Part shown: piece after piece, positions 10,318 to 18,398 of the stretch | Layout of the letters: each line of letters opens with the position of its first letter | Position numbering within the stretch: position 1 is the stretch's first letter | DNA from: Bacillota bacterium | Lineage (GTDB): Bacteria > Bacillota > Clostridia > Clostridiales > Caloramatoraceae | Direction of reading: 5' to 3' | DNA length: 64,000 nt | NCBI GenBank assembly: GCA_023389275.1 | Contig: JAEWEN010000012.1 | Location: 1 to 64,000, forward strand | The notes under the pieces: model-generated | The model's input: the letters and a program-made list of their open reading frames with translations, nothing else | What the model was told of the DNA's origin: nothing | Database searches by the model: none | Made by a program: the position numbers and the translations under genes

Positions 10318-11675
10318 TATTGCTCCTCCTTTTTCATAGGACTTATTGGATAATTTCCATTAAAACACGCAAGGCAAAATACATCCTCATGCCCTGTTGC
10401 TTCAAGCATTCCTTTTTCATCTAAAAATTTCAAAGTAGTAGATCCTATAGCATTATTTATTTCATCTACAGTATTATTTGCAGCTATAAGCTTACTTCTC
10501 CTTGGAGTATCTATTCCAAAATAACAAGGATATGCAACAGGAGATGACGTTATTCTCATATGAATCTCTTTTGCTCCTGCTTTTCTTAAAGAATCTATAA
10601 TTTGTTTAGAAGTTGTTCCACGAACAATAGAGTCATCTATTAAGACTATTGATTTATCTTTTACAACTGATGAAAGTGGATTTAATTTCAACTTAACTGC
10701 TATTTCTCTTTCTTCTTGTGTTGGCTTTATAAATGTTCTGCCAATATATCTATTTTTAACAAGGCCTTCCATTAAAGGAATACCACTTTCACTTGAATAT
10801 CCAATAGCTCCTGCCCACCCTGAGTCTGGAACAGGAATCACTATATCAGCATTTACATTATCTTTCTTTGCAAGAATTTTCCCACTATTCACTCTAAAGT
10901 TATATGTACTAATCCCATCCATTTCAGCATCATTTCTTGAAAAATAAACATATTCAAATATACACATAGATTTTTTCTCTTTGTATATTTTGTTGTATTC
11001 ATCTACTATTAATTCTCCATTTTTTATTCTTATTATTTCGCCAGGCTCTATATCTCTTATAACTTGTCCGCCTATAATATCTATAGCACTACTTTCTGAT
11101 GCTATTATATATTCATCATCTTTTCTCCCGAGCATTAATGGTCTAAATCCATGTGAATCTCTTACTGCAACTAGTTCATCTTCACTCATTATTACTAAAG
11201 AGTATGCACCTTTTATATAGTCCATAGTAAGCTTTACAGCCTCTACTAAACTATTTCTATAATATTTAGCTAAAATATAAAGTATAATTTCTGTATCTGA
11301 TGTTGTTTGGAACATATATCCTTCTTCTTCTAGTGTCCTTCTAAGATAGTCTGCATTAACTAGATTTCCATTGTGCACAAGGGCTATATTTTTTCCTCTA
11401 CATGTTCCCGAAAGAGGCTGACAATTTGCTTTACTATTTTCCCCTGTTGTTGAGTATCTAACATGTGCTACACCTACATTTCCATTTAGACTTTTTATTG
11501 TTTTTTCTGTAAAAACCTCTGTAACAAGTCCCATACCTTTTATACAGTTCATATTTTTTCCATCAATAACTGCTATGCCACAACTTTCTTGTCCTCTATG
11601 CTGAAGAGAATGTAATCCATAATATAAGGATTTTCCTATATTTTTATTAGAGTAAATTCCTAATATTCCACACAT
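10317..11675 (-). CDS. purF: Amidophosphoribosyltransferase
   Basis: First committed step of purine synthesis: PRPP plus glutamine gives phosphoribosylamine. An N-terminal class II glutaminase (MCGILGIYS; Cys2 nucleophile) is joined to a phosphoribosyltransferase domain with the PRPP loop VLIDDSIVRGTTS near 345. Cysteines in CIFEYVYF, YPCYFGID and CLACF match the four ligands of the [4Fe-4S] cluster of Bacillus-type PurF, so oxygen lability is expected. Unlike B. subtilis PurF there is no N-terminal propeptide: the initiator Met directly precedes the nucleophile. It sits 12 nt downstream of purC and is likely subject to nucleotide feedback. Confidence 0.97.
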   Translation of the reverse strand: MCGILGIYSNKNIGKSLYYGLHSLQHRGQESCGIAVIDGKNMNCIKGMGLVTEVFTEKTIKSLNGNVGVAHVRYSTTGENSKANCQPLSGTCRGKNIALVHNGNLVNADYLRRTLEEEGYMFQTTSDTEIILYILAKYYRNSLVEAVKLTMDYIKGAYSLVIMSEDELVAVRDSHGFRPLMLGRKDDEYIIASESSAIDIIGGQVIRDIEPGEIIRIKNGELIVDEYNKIYKEKKSMCIFEYVYFSRNDAEMDGISTYNFRVNSGKILAKKDNVNADIVIPVPDSGWAGAIGYSSESGIPLMEGLVKNRYIGRTFIKPTQEEREIAVKLKLNPLSSVVKDKSIVLIDDSIVRGTTSKQIIDSLRKAGAKEIHMRITSSPVAYPCYFGIDTPRRSKLIAANNTVDEINNAIGSTTLKFLDEKGMLEATGHEDVFCLACFNGNYPISPMKKEEQ

Positions 11676-11687
11676 GTATATATCCCC

Positions 11688-12383
11688 CTAAATCATTCTA
11701 TTTAGAACTTCTTTATATCCTTCAATTACATTTCCAAGATTTCTTCTAAATCTATCTTTGTCAAGCTTTTCACCTGTTGTTTTATCCCAAAGTCTACATG
11801 TGTCAGGTGAAATCTCATCTGCCAAAATAATTTCTCCTAAAGGTGTTTTTCCAAATTCTAATTTAAAATCTATAAGTCTTAAGTTTATTTTGTTAAAAAA
11901 CTCTTTCATAAAATTATTTACCTTTAAAGCTTCTGATTTTAAATAATTTATTTCTTCTTTTGTAGTAAGTTTTAATGCAACGCAGTGATCATCATTTATT
12001 AGTGGATCTCCTAAATCATCATTTTTATAGGAAAATTCAACTACTGGCTCATCAAATACTATACCTTCTTTAATGCCATACCTTTTAGACATAGAACCTG
12101 CTGATACATTTCTTACTATAACTTCTAATGGAACTATTTCTAATTTTTCAACTATCATTTCTCTATCTGAAACCTTTTTTATAAAATGTGTTTTTACTTT
12201 ATTTTTTTCAAGATATTCAAACAACAATGAAGAAATTTGATTATTAAGTATACCTTTACTATTTATAACATCTTTTTTTTCTCCATTAAATGCTGTAGCC
12301 TCATCTTTATAGTAAACTAAATATTCATTTTCTTTTTCTGTTTTAAAAATTTGCTTTGCCTTTCCTTCATATAACATTTCCAT
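11688..12383 (-). CDS. purC: Phosphoribosylaminoimidazole-succinocarboxamide synthase (SAICAR synthetase)
   Basis: Condenses CAIR with aspartate using ATP. The compact 231-aa bacterial form begins [13 protein letters not shown] (nucleotide-binding GKAK). It contains [27 protein letters not shown] and LIDFKLEFG, followed by [14 protein letters not shown], all SAICAR synthetase signatures. An alternative Met at residue 3 exists. It lies 19 nt after purE in the same operon. purB, needed for the next step, is not in this window. Confidence 0.97.
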   Translation of the reverse strand: MEMLYEGKAKQIFKTEKENEYLVYYKDEATAFNGEKKDVINSKGILNNQISSLLFEYLEKNKVKTHFIKKVSDREMIVEKLEIVPLEVIVRNVSAGSMSKRYGIKEGIVFDEPVVEFSYKNDDLGDPLINDDHCVALKLTTKEEINYLKSEALKVNNFMKEFFNKINLRLIDFKLEFGKTPLGEIILADEISPDTCRLWDKTTGEKLDKDRFRRNLGNVIEGYKEVLNRMI

Positions 12384-12402
12384 TTTTTATTTCTCCTAAC
12401 AA

Positions 12403-12879
12403 TTAATTATTTATTTCCTTATCATCATTTAATACTTTTTCCGTCATTTCTTTCCTGTAAACTTTTAGTTTTTCTTTAAGATCTGGATATTTTATACTCA
12501 TAAATTGAATTGCCATTATACTTGCATTAAGACTTGAATTAATTGTAACTGTTGCAACTGGTATTCCCTTTGGCATTTGAACAATTGATAAAAGGGAATC
12601 CATGCCATCTAAGGTTGAAGATTTAATAGGTAGACCTATAACTGGAATTAACGTATGTGATGCTATAACACCTGGAAGATGTGCAGCCTTTCCTGCCGCT
12701 CCTATAATTACATCCGTGTTATTTTCTATTTCCTCTAGGAATTTCATTAATTCTTTTGGCGTTCTATGTGCAGATAAAATTCTCACTTCGACTTCTACTC
12801 CAAATTTTTTTAGAATATCAATACCTTCTTCTAAAACTGGATAATCTGATTTTGACCCCATAACAATTGAAACCTTCAT
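12403..12879 (-). CDS. purE: 5-(carboxyamino)imidazole ribonucleotide mutase / AIR carboxylase
   Basis: Produces CAIR, the sixth purine step. The 158-aa protein has MGSKSDYPV (substrate phosphate loop), SAHRTPKEL and GAAGKAAHLPG, as in PurE. First gene of the operon. I chose ATG at 12879 because GGAGG (12890-12886) lies 6 nt upstream; an in-frame GTG at 12885 directly abuts that site. No purK lies in the operon, so N5-CAIR would have to come from a distant PurK, or this PurE carboxylates AIR directly (class II). Family certain; subclass not decided from sequence alone. Confidence 0.93.
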   Translation of the reverse strand: MKVSIVMGSKSDYPVLEEGIDILKKFGVEVEVRILSAHRTPKELMKFLEEIENNTDVIIGAAGKAAHLPGVIASHTLIPVIGLPIKSSTLDGMDSLLSIVQMPKGIPVATVTINSSLNASIMAIQFMSIKYPDLKEKLKVYRKEMTEKVLNDDKEINN

Positions 12880-12918
12880 AACCACCCTCCTTTTTTGTAT
12901 ATATTCTACATTGACATA

Positions 12919-12950
12919 TTTTTTAATAATATACGTATATTATTAAAAAA
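12919..12950. repeat. Perfect 32-bp palindrome in the purE leader
   Basis: TTTTTTAATAATATAC is followed at once by its exact reverse complement, with no spacer. It lies 40-71 nt ahead of the purE start and downstream of the likely promoter. Transcribed, it would be a foldback without a following U-tract, so it is not a normal terminator. As DNA it could be an operator for a dimeric regulator. All but the central CG is A/T, so chance contributes. Confidence 0.7.
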
Positions 12951-13024
12951 TTTTCATTCAAACATTCACTTATAAACTCATATAAACCAATATATCTATT
13001 AAAAAATATGAATTTTATGATTTT

Positions 13025-13053
13025 ATGCTAATACAAAAATATAATTAAGTCAA
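13025..13053 (-). promoter_or_regulatory. Putative promoter of the purECFMNHDL operon
   Basis: On the minus strand TTGACT (13053-13048) and TAGCAT (13030-13025) are separated by 17 nt. Transcription would begin near 13018, giving a leader of about 140 nt that contains the 32-bp palindrome. I looked for a purine (guanine/adenine) riboswitch core here and did not find one. Confidence 0.5.
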
Positions 13054-13130
13054 TATTTTTCTTAAAATACACTTTAAATATAATATTTTAAAATATAACC
13101 ATCCATAATATTTGTAGAAATTAAACAAAT

Positions 13131-13169
13131 AAAAAGAGGTCACCACCCACTTGGGTTGGTGCCTCTTTA
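13131..13169 (-). terminator. Terminator of the amidase gene
   Basis: A strong hairpin (AAAGAGG-CACCA / TGGTG-CCTCTTT, with CCCA/TGGG inside) is followed on the minus strand by TTTTTATTTG. It lies about 40 nt past the amidase stop and insulates the pur promoter region. Confidence 0.85.
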
Positions 13170-13209
13170 TATATAAAAAAAGGTTAACCTTTTATCTTAA
13201 GTGATAAAT

Positions 13210-13863
13210 TTATTTTGAAATTTCCATTGAAACAGTATATCCTTCTGATTTTAATCTTAAAGCTAGGTCTTTAGCACTTTCATAGCTAAGAGATGATGTT
13301 GAAACCTTGTAACCATCGCTATATCTACGATTTAAACAGCTTTCTGGAACTTTTTGATTTGTAATTCCTTCAGCAATTGCTACTGCTACAGCTTGTGGAT
13401 TATACATAGCCATATCATTTTCGTTGTCTATATAAGCTATTTCAACAAGCATAGCAGGTGCTTTTGTTCTTCTTAGAACATAAAGTCTGCTTCCGTCAAA
13501 AATACCATTTTCCTTAAATCCAAGTTTTCCAAGATTATTAAGTACTCTAATAGCAGCTGGAAGTCTTTTCCCACCATATGTGTAAATCTCACTTCCATTT
13601 CTTTCACCATCAAAAGAGTTAAAATGTATAGATACAAATAAGTCTAAGGGCTGGGCATTAGCAAGTTCAACTCTTTTTCTAAGACTTTCAGATGCGGTTT
13701 CTGAATAATCTTGAGTTACATTTATTACTTTATTTCCCATACATTCTAAGTACTCAATAAGCTTTTCTCCAACTTTTCTAGTTTCCTCTGATTCATTTTT
13801 AATTCCAATAGCACCATAGTTTCCTGGATTTAGTGTATGTCCCATATCTATTCCAATAACCAT
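13210..13863 (-). CDS. N-acetylmuramoyl-L-alanine amidase (Amidase_3), lysin-like
   Basis: Cleaves the bond between MurNAc and L-Ala in peptidoglycan. Zinc-site residues are visible: His9 (DMGHTLN), a Glu in NESEET near 24-26, His80 (VSIHFNS), and catalytic Glu141 (LVEIAYIDN). After the roughly 170-aa catalytic domain a short C-terminal domain (about 175-217, YKVSTSSLSYESAKDL) resembles a SPOR-type wall-binding module. There is no signal peptide or membrane segment, so the product is cytosolic unless released by lysis, as for phage endolysins or mother-cell autolysins. No holin or phage gene is nearby. Single-gene unit with its own terminator. Confidence 0.88.
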   Translation of the reverse strand: MVIGIDMGHTLNPGNYGAIGIKNESEETRKVGEKLIEYLECMGNKVINVTQDYSETASESLRKRVELANAQPLDLFVSIHFNSFDGERNGSEIYTYGGKRLPAAIRVLNNLGKLGFKENGIFDGSRLYVLRRTKAPAMLVEIAYIDNENDMAMYNPQAVAVAIAEGITNQKVPESCLNRRYSDGYKVSTSSLSYESAKDLALRLKSEGYTVSMEISK

Positions 13864-13935
13864 TTAAAAATATCACCCTTATTTAAATCTTTATTATATA
13901 CTATTCTAGATTTAAATTTTTGTTACTAACCTATT

Positions 13936-14871
13936 TTAAAATCCTACTTCTTTTATGATTTTTTTAATAATATTTGCAGATTCTCTAAACCCTCTTATTT
14001 CATCATCATTTAAATTTAATTCAAGGGTTTTAGCAACTCCATCTTTTGAAACAATACTAGGAAGGCTTAGTGCAACATTTTCTACACCGTATTCACCATT
14101 TATTATAGAAGATACTGTAAGTATACTTTTTTCATCTCTTATAATACATTCTATAACTCTTATAACAGCAAGAGCTATAGCATAGTATGTAGCACCTTTT
14201 TTATTGATAACTTCAAATCCTGATTTTCTAACATTATCTTCTATTTTTGATTTAATCTCATTTGTTAAATTAAATCCTATAGTTTTACAATAATCATCTA
14301 TAAGCATTCCTGAAACAGTGGTTTTACTCCATGTTGCAATCTCTGAATCCCCATGTTCTCCTATTATATAACCATGTATATTTCTAGGGTCTACTTCTAC
14401 TTCTTTACTTAAAAGATATCTAAATCTTGAGCTATCTAAAACTGTTCCAGACCCTATTACCTTTTCTTTAGGAAGTCCTGATATTTTTTGAGTTACATAT
14501 GTTAATATATCAACAGGGTTACTTACAATTAAATATATAGCATCACTATTTACCTTAACTAATTTTGGTATAAGATTTTTATATATTTCAACATTATCTT
14601 TTACAAGCTCAAGTCTTGTTTTTTCAGGAGTCCTGTTTATACCAGCTGTTATAACTATTATACTTGCATCTTTTACATCCTCAATGCCTCCAGAATAAAT
14701 TTCAACAGGTTTTATAAGTGGCACTCCATGTGCAATATCTAAAGCGTCTCCCTCTGCTTTATCTTTGTCTAAGTCAATTAAAACGATTTCTCTTGTAATT
14801 CCACTACATGCTAGTGTATATCCTATAGTAGAACCTACAAAGCCACATCCTATAATAGCTATTTTACTCAT
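13936..14871 (-). CDS. L-lactate dehydrogenase family protein (LDH/MDH), specificity uncertain
   Basis: NAD-dependent 2-hydroxyacid dehydrogenase of 311 aa. Rossmann motif GCGFVGSTIG (8-17); catalytic Arg86 (KTRLELV), Asp146/Arg149 (LDSSRFR) and His173 (IGEHGDSE). The body is LDH-like (SNPVDILTY, IGSGTVLDSSRFR). However, the substrate-specificity position (Gln102 in LDH numbering, AGANQKPGETR in Geobacillus) is Arg80 here (AGINRTPEKTR). Arg at this position is the malate dehydrogenase signature. The natural substrate may therefore be oxaloacetate or another 2-oxoacid. The glmM terminator separates it from glmM upstream, so it is a separate unit. Confidence 0.85.
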   Translation of the reverse strand: MSKIAIIGCGFVGSTIGYTLACSGITREIVLIDLDKDKAEGDALDIAHGVPLIKPVEIYSGGIEDVKDASIIVITAGINRTPEKTRLELVKDNVEIYKNLIPKLVKVNSDAIYLIVSNPVDILTYVTQKISGLPKEKVIGSGTVLDSSRFRYLLSKEVEVDPRNIHGYIIGEHGDSEIATWSKTTVSGMLIDDYCKTIGFNLTNEIKSKIEDNVRKSGFEVINKKGATYYAIALAVIRVIECIIRDEKSILTVSSIINGEYGVENVALSLPSIVSKDGVAKTLELNLNDDEIRGFRESANIIKKIIKEVGF

Positions 14872-14943
14872 AAAAAAACCTCCAGTTCTTATCTTTTGTA
14901 TAATATATCTTTTCCAAATTATATTTTAAAAATTCTTTAATAT

Positions 14944-14978
14944 AAAAAAGGCTACTAACATTATAATATTAGTAGCCT
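14944..14978 (-). terminator. Terminator of glmM
   Basis: A perfect 10-bp stem AGGCTACTAA / TTAGTAGCCT with a 10-nt loop is followed on the minus strand by TTTTTTATA. It begins just after the glmM stop. Confidence 0.9.
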
Positions 14979-14984
14979 AAAAAA

Positions 14985-16331
14985 CTATTTCGCTTTATTT
15001 TCTATAAGATCTGCAATTTCTTTAGCAATAACATCTATTCTATCTAAATCTTCACCTTCAAGCATTACACGAACTAAAGGTTCAGTACCTGAAGCTCTTA
15101 TTAAAACTCTACCTTTACCATGTAGTTCTTTTTCTGCTTTTTGTATAGCAAGTTTTACATCTTCATCTGTTTCATGAATATTTTTTTTGTCATTTGTAAC
15201 CTTTGCGTTTACTAAAACCTGTGGAAGCACTGTCATTTGACTTCTAAGTTCTGATGCTTTAAGTCCTGTTTTCTTTAAAACTCTAGATACTGAAAGTGCA
15301 GTCATAATTCCATCACCAGTTGTATTATAATCTAAAAGAATAACGTGTCCTGATTGTTCTCCACCTATTTTATATCCACCTTTTAGCATTTCCTCTAAAA
15401 CGTATCTATCTCCAACCTTAGCTTTTACAAGATTTATTCCTTCTTTTTCACTTGCAATGTCAAGTCCCATATTACTCATAACAGTAACTACAGCTGTGTT
15501 TTCTTTTAATTCACCTTCATCTTTAAGTGATTTTGAAAGTATAGCTATTATATGATCTCCTGTTATGTCTTCACCATTTTCATCAACTGCTAAACATCTA
15601 TCTGCATCTCCATCAAGTGCAAAACCAATATCACAACCTATGCTTTTAGTAAAGCTTCTAAGCTCGCCCATATGAGTTGAACCACAGTCTTTGTTAATAT
15701 TGGTTCCATCTGGATTATTGTGTATTACATAAACCTCTGCTCCAAGGTCTTTAAATATTTTAGGAGCACCATAATAAGAAGCTCCCTCTGCACAATCTAT
15801 AGCAATTTTAAGTCCTGAAAGATCTACATTAATAGATTCTTTTAGATAGTCTAAATAATCATCAACTGCTTTGTGCTTGTATTCTTTAGTTCCAATTTCA
15901 ACTCCTGTTGGAAAAGGTATTCCATCAAGATTATTTTTTATAAAACCTTCTATTTTATCTTCTACGCTATCATGAAGTTTATATCCATCTTTGTTAAAGA
16001 ATTTTATTCCATTATATTCAACCGGGTTATGTGAAGCTGATATAACAACTCCTGCATCTGCATTATACTTTCTTGTAAGATAAGCTATTGCAGGTGTAGG
16101 TACAACCCCAACACATATAGCTCGAGCACCAACTGAGCAAATTCCAGCAACCAATGCTGACTCTAGCATATCCCCTGATATTCTAGTGTCTTTTCCAACT
16201 AGTATAGTAGGTTTGTCCTTTGATTCTGATAATACAAAAGCTCCTGCTCTTCCTAATTTATATGCTAAGTCTGCTGTTAGTTCAGTATTTGCAATTCCTC
16301 TTACTCCATCTGTTCCAAACATCCTACCCAT
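14985..16331 (-). CDS. glmM: Phosphoglucosamine mutase
   Basis: Interconverts glucosamine-6-P and glucosamine-1-P, the step after GlmS towards UDP-GlcNAc. The 448-aa alpha-D-phosphohexomutase starts [15 protein letters not shown]. It has the phosphoserine loop [13 protein letters not shown] (active Ser about 100), the Mg site DGDADRC and the C-terminal phosphate-binding loop [12 protein letters not shown]. It has its own promoter and terminator. In most Firmicutes glmM is directly downstream of cdaA-cdaR, and CdaA activity is restrained by GlmM. Here they are 15 kb apart but on the same strand. Confidence 0.97.
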   Translation of the reverse strand: MGRMFGTDGVRGIANTELTADLAYKLGRAGAFVLSESKDKPTILVGKDTRISGDMLESALVAGICSVGARAICVGVVPTPAIAYLTRKYNADAGVVISASHNPVEYNGIKFFNKDGYKLHDSVEDKIEGFIKNNLDGIPFPTGVEIGTKEYKHKAVDDYLDYLKESINVDLSGLKIAIDCAEGASYYGAPKIFKDLGAEVYVIHNNPDGTNINKDCGSTHMGELRSFTKSIGCDIGFALDGDADRCLAVDENGEDITGDHIIAILSKSLKDEGELKENTAVVTVMSNMGLDIASEKEGINLVKAKVGDRYVLEEMLKGGYKIGGEQSGHVILLDYNTTGDGIMTALSVSRVLKKTGLKASELRSQMTVLPQVLVNAKVTNDKKNIHETDEDVKLAIQKAEKELHGKGRVLIRASGTEPLVRVMLEGEDLDRIDVIAKEIADLIENKAK

Positions 16332-16375
16332 ATATATACTCTCCTATATTTGTTTATAATTTTTTAACACCTTGT

Positions 16376-16404
16376 ATCATATCATAATATGAGACTTATT
16401 TCAA
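16376..16404 (-). promoter_or_regulatory. Promoter of glmM
   Basis: On the minus strand TTGAAA (16404-16399), 17 nt and TATGAT (16381-16376) give a good sigma-A promoter. It starts transcription near 16369, about 38 nt before the ATG. The ribosome-binding site is TAGGAGAG. Confidence 0.72.
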
Positions 16405-16463
16405 ATTAGTGATATGCTTGGTTATACTTGGTTAAATTTTGTTATTATTTCAAACTTAAAGTA

Positions 16464-16492
16464 TTGACATACTATGGTATGAGAATTATAAT
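16464..16492 (+). promoter_or_regulatory. Promoter of the metNIQ S-box leader
   Basis: A consensus TTGACA (16464-16469), a 17-nt spacer and a consensus TATAAT (16487-16492). Transcription would start near 16499, just before the SAM riboswitch. Confidence 0.88.
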
Positions 16493-16510
16493 CTACATTA
16501 AGAAATTAAT

Positions 16511-16658
16511 ACTCGGCTCTTATTAAGAGTGGTTGAGGGACCTGGCCCTATGAAACCCGGCAACCGGCTATATGCAACGGTGCTAAATCCAGCAGCTTTT
16601 CGCTGAAAGATGAGAGGATAGAAAATGTTACCTCTTATTTAAAATAAGAGGTTTTTTT
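16511..16658 (+). ncRNA. SAM-I (S-box) riboswitch with terminator platform
   Basis: The aptamer (16516-16620) has all the S-box landmarks: CTCTTATTAAGAGTGG, TTGAGGGACCTGGCCC, ATGAAACCCGGCAACC, GGTGCTAAATCC, and closing GATGAGAGG pairing with the 5' CTCTTATT to form P1. The expression platform is CCTCTTATTT/AAAATAAGAGG followed by seven T (terminator, 16631-16658). Its 5' arm can also pair with the GATGAGAGG side as the antiterminator. Family knowledge: SAM stabilises P1 and the terminator forms, so metNIQ is off when methionine/SAM is ample. Confidence 0.97.
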
Positions 16659-16695
16659 ATACACTTTTTTAAGCTAAATTTAAGGAGTTGATAAC

Positions 16696-17721
16696 TTGAT
16701 ACAGATTAATAACCTAAGTAAGGTTTACAAGTCTAATGGACAAGATGTAGAAGCACTAAAAGATATAAACCTTACAATTAATAAGGGAGATATTTATGGA
16801 ATTATAGGCTTAAGTGGAGCAGGTAAATCGTCACTTGTTAGATGTATAAACTTACTTGAAACCCCAACAACAGGTGAAATTCTAATAAATGATATTCTTA
16901 AAAAGGATAAATACATAGATATTACAAAAATATCAAAAAAAGATTTACGTGAAGCTAGAAAAAAAATTGGAATGATATTTCAACACTTTAACTTACTTAT
17001 GAATTCAACAGTGTATGAAAACATAGCATTTCCTCTTAAGTTATCTAAAAAAAGTAAATCTGAAATAGATAAAAAGGTAAATGAATTATTAGATGTTGTT
17101 GGTTTATCAGATAAGAAAAATGTTTATCCAGCACAGCTTTCAGGGGGACAAAAGCAAAGAGTTGGTATTGCAAGAGCCCTTGCTAATAATCCTGAGATTA
17201 TTCTTTGTGATGAAGCAACATCTGCACTTGATCCTACAACAACAGAATCTATTTTATCATTAATAAAAGATATAAATAAAAAGTACAATATAACAGTAGT
17301 TGTTATAACACATGAAATGGATGTTATTAAAAAACTTTGTAATAAAGTTGCTGTACTTGAAAAAGGACTTATTGTTGAGGAAGGAAATGTTATAGATATT
17401 TTCTCAAATCCTAAAACTAAAACTTCTAGAGAGTTTTTAAAAGATATGGTTTTAGATGCTCCACTAGAGGTAGCAAAAAACCTTAAAAATGGTGAAAAAC
17501 TTCTTCGTCTTTTCTTTAAGGGAGACCAAACTAATGAACCTATAGTATCAAGACTATCTAGAACATTTAACCTTGATGTTAGCATTATTGCAGGAAATAT
17601 AGAGACTATTCAAGAAGTACAATTAGGTAACCTTATTATTAAGGTATCTGGAGAAAATGAAAAAATATCTAACGCAATAAAATATTTAAATGAAATACAA
17701 TTAAAAGTTGAGGTGATATAG
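16696..17721 (+). CDS. metN: Methionine ABC transporter ATP-binding protein
   Basis: ATPase of the D/L-methionine importer. Walker A GLSGAGKSS (38-46), Q-loop IFQHFNLL, signature LSGGQKQR, Walker B IILCDEATSALDP, H-loop VITHEMD. The C-terminal NIL domain (about 265-341) binds methionine and gives trans-inhibition in this family. The start is TTG at 16696, 8 nt after AAGGAG; no ATG is better placed. First gene after the SAM riboswitch; metI follows within 2 nt of its stop. Confidence 0.95.
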   Translation: MIQINNLSKVYKSNGQDVEALKDINLTINKGDIYGIIGLSGAGKSSLVRCINLLETPTTGEILINDILKKDKYIDITKISKKDLREARKKIGMIFQHFNLLMNSTVYENIAFPLKLSKKSKSEIDKKVNELLDVVGLSDKKNVYPAQLSGGQKQRVGIARALANNPEIILCDEATSALDPTTTESILSLIKDINKKYNITVVVITHEMDVIKKLCNKVAVLEKGLIVEEGNVIDIFSNPKTKTSREFLKDMVLDAPLEVAKNLKNGEKLLRLFFKGDQTNEPIVSRLSRTFNLDVSIIAGNIETIQEVQLGNLIIKVSGENEKISNAIKYLNEIQLKVEVI

Positions 17722-17722
17722 T

Positions 17723-18382
17723 ATGGATTCAATTTTAGTAATGCTTCAAGATATGCAAAAACCTTTACTTCAAACTATTTACATGGTTTCACTTTCAACT
17801 ATATTTTCTTTAATTATAGGACTTCCACTAGGAGTTATTTTAACTATCACTGATAAAGGTCATATACTTGAAAACAAAACTGTAAATACTATTATAGGAA
17901 CTATAGTAAATATATTTAGATCTGTTCCTTTTATTATATTAATCATTGCACTTTTCCCTGTTTCAAAATTAGTTTTAGGGACAAGCATTGGAACAAATGC
18001 TGCTGTAGTTTATTTATCAATAGCTGCTGCTCCATTTATTGCAAGAATTATAGAAAGCTCACTTAAAGAAGTAAGCTTTGGACTTATAGAAGCATCACTT
18101 GCTGCTGGTGCTTCAAATATGCAGATAGTTTTTAAAGTTATGCTACCTGAGGCTATTTCTTCTTTAGTACTTGGTATAACTTTAACAATTATAAATATTC
18201 TAGGCTACTCTGCTATGGCAGGTGCTGTAGGAGGAGAAGGTATAGGAGATTATGCTATTCGTGAAGGGTATCAAAGATACAATACCAAAGCTGTTTGGGT
18301 AACTATTATTATTCTTATAATATTAGTTGAAATAGTTCAACAAATAGGTAATTTTCTAGCTAGAAAACTTGATAAAAGATAA
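17723..18382 (+). CDS. metI: Methionine ABC transporter permease
   Basis: Inner-membrane subunit of MetNIQ, 219 aa with about five membrane helices. The BPD_transp_1 coupling loop is visible as IEASLAAGASNMQIVFKVMLP (about 127-147). Further family motifs are NIFRSVPFIILI and the tail EGYQRYNTKAVW. Starts 1 nt after the metN stop with AGGTGATA as ribosome-binding site, so it is cotranscribed and probably coupled. Confidence 0.95.
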   Translation: MDSILVMLQDMQKPLLQTIYMVSLSTIFSLIIGLPLGVILTITDKGHILENKTVNTIIGTIVNIFRSVPFIILIIALFPVSKLVLGTSIGTNAAVVYLSIAAAPFIARIIESSLKEVSFGLIEASLAAGASNMQIVFKVMLPEAISSLVLGITLTIINILGYSAMAGAVGGEGIGDYAIREGYQRYNTKAVWVTIIILIILVEIVQQIGNFLARKLDKR

Positions 18383-18398
18383 AAAAGGGGGAATCAAC

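Noticed and set aside
10317..11675. PurF missing its start because no propeptide precedes Cys
   Set aside because: Many PurF proteins begin Met-Cys directly; the ATG is well placed 12 nt after purC, so the gene is complete.
12886..13130. Purine riboswitch upstream of purE
   Set aside because: I searched the minus strand for the conserved loop and junction sequences (TATGG...GTNTCTAC...CCGTAAA) and found none; only short resemblances.
13881..13917. Inverted repeat ATTTAAATCT / AGATTTAAAT upstream of the amidase gene as a terminator
   Set aside because: Nearly all A/T, 17-nt loop, T-run only on the strand with no upstream gene; does not fit a terminator and is too simple to call an operator.
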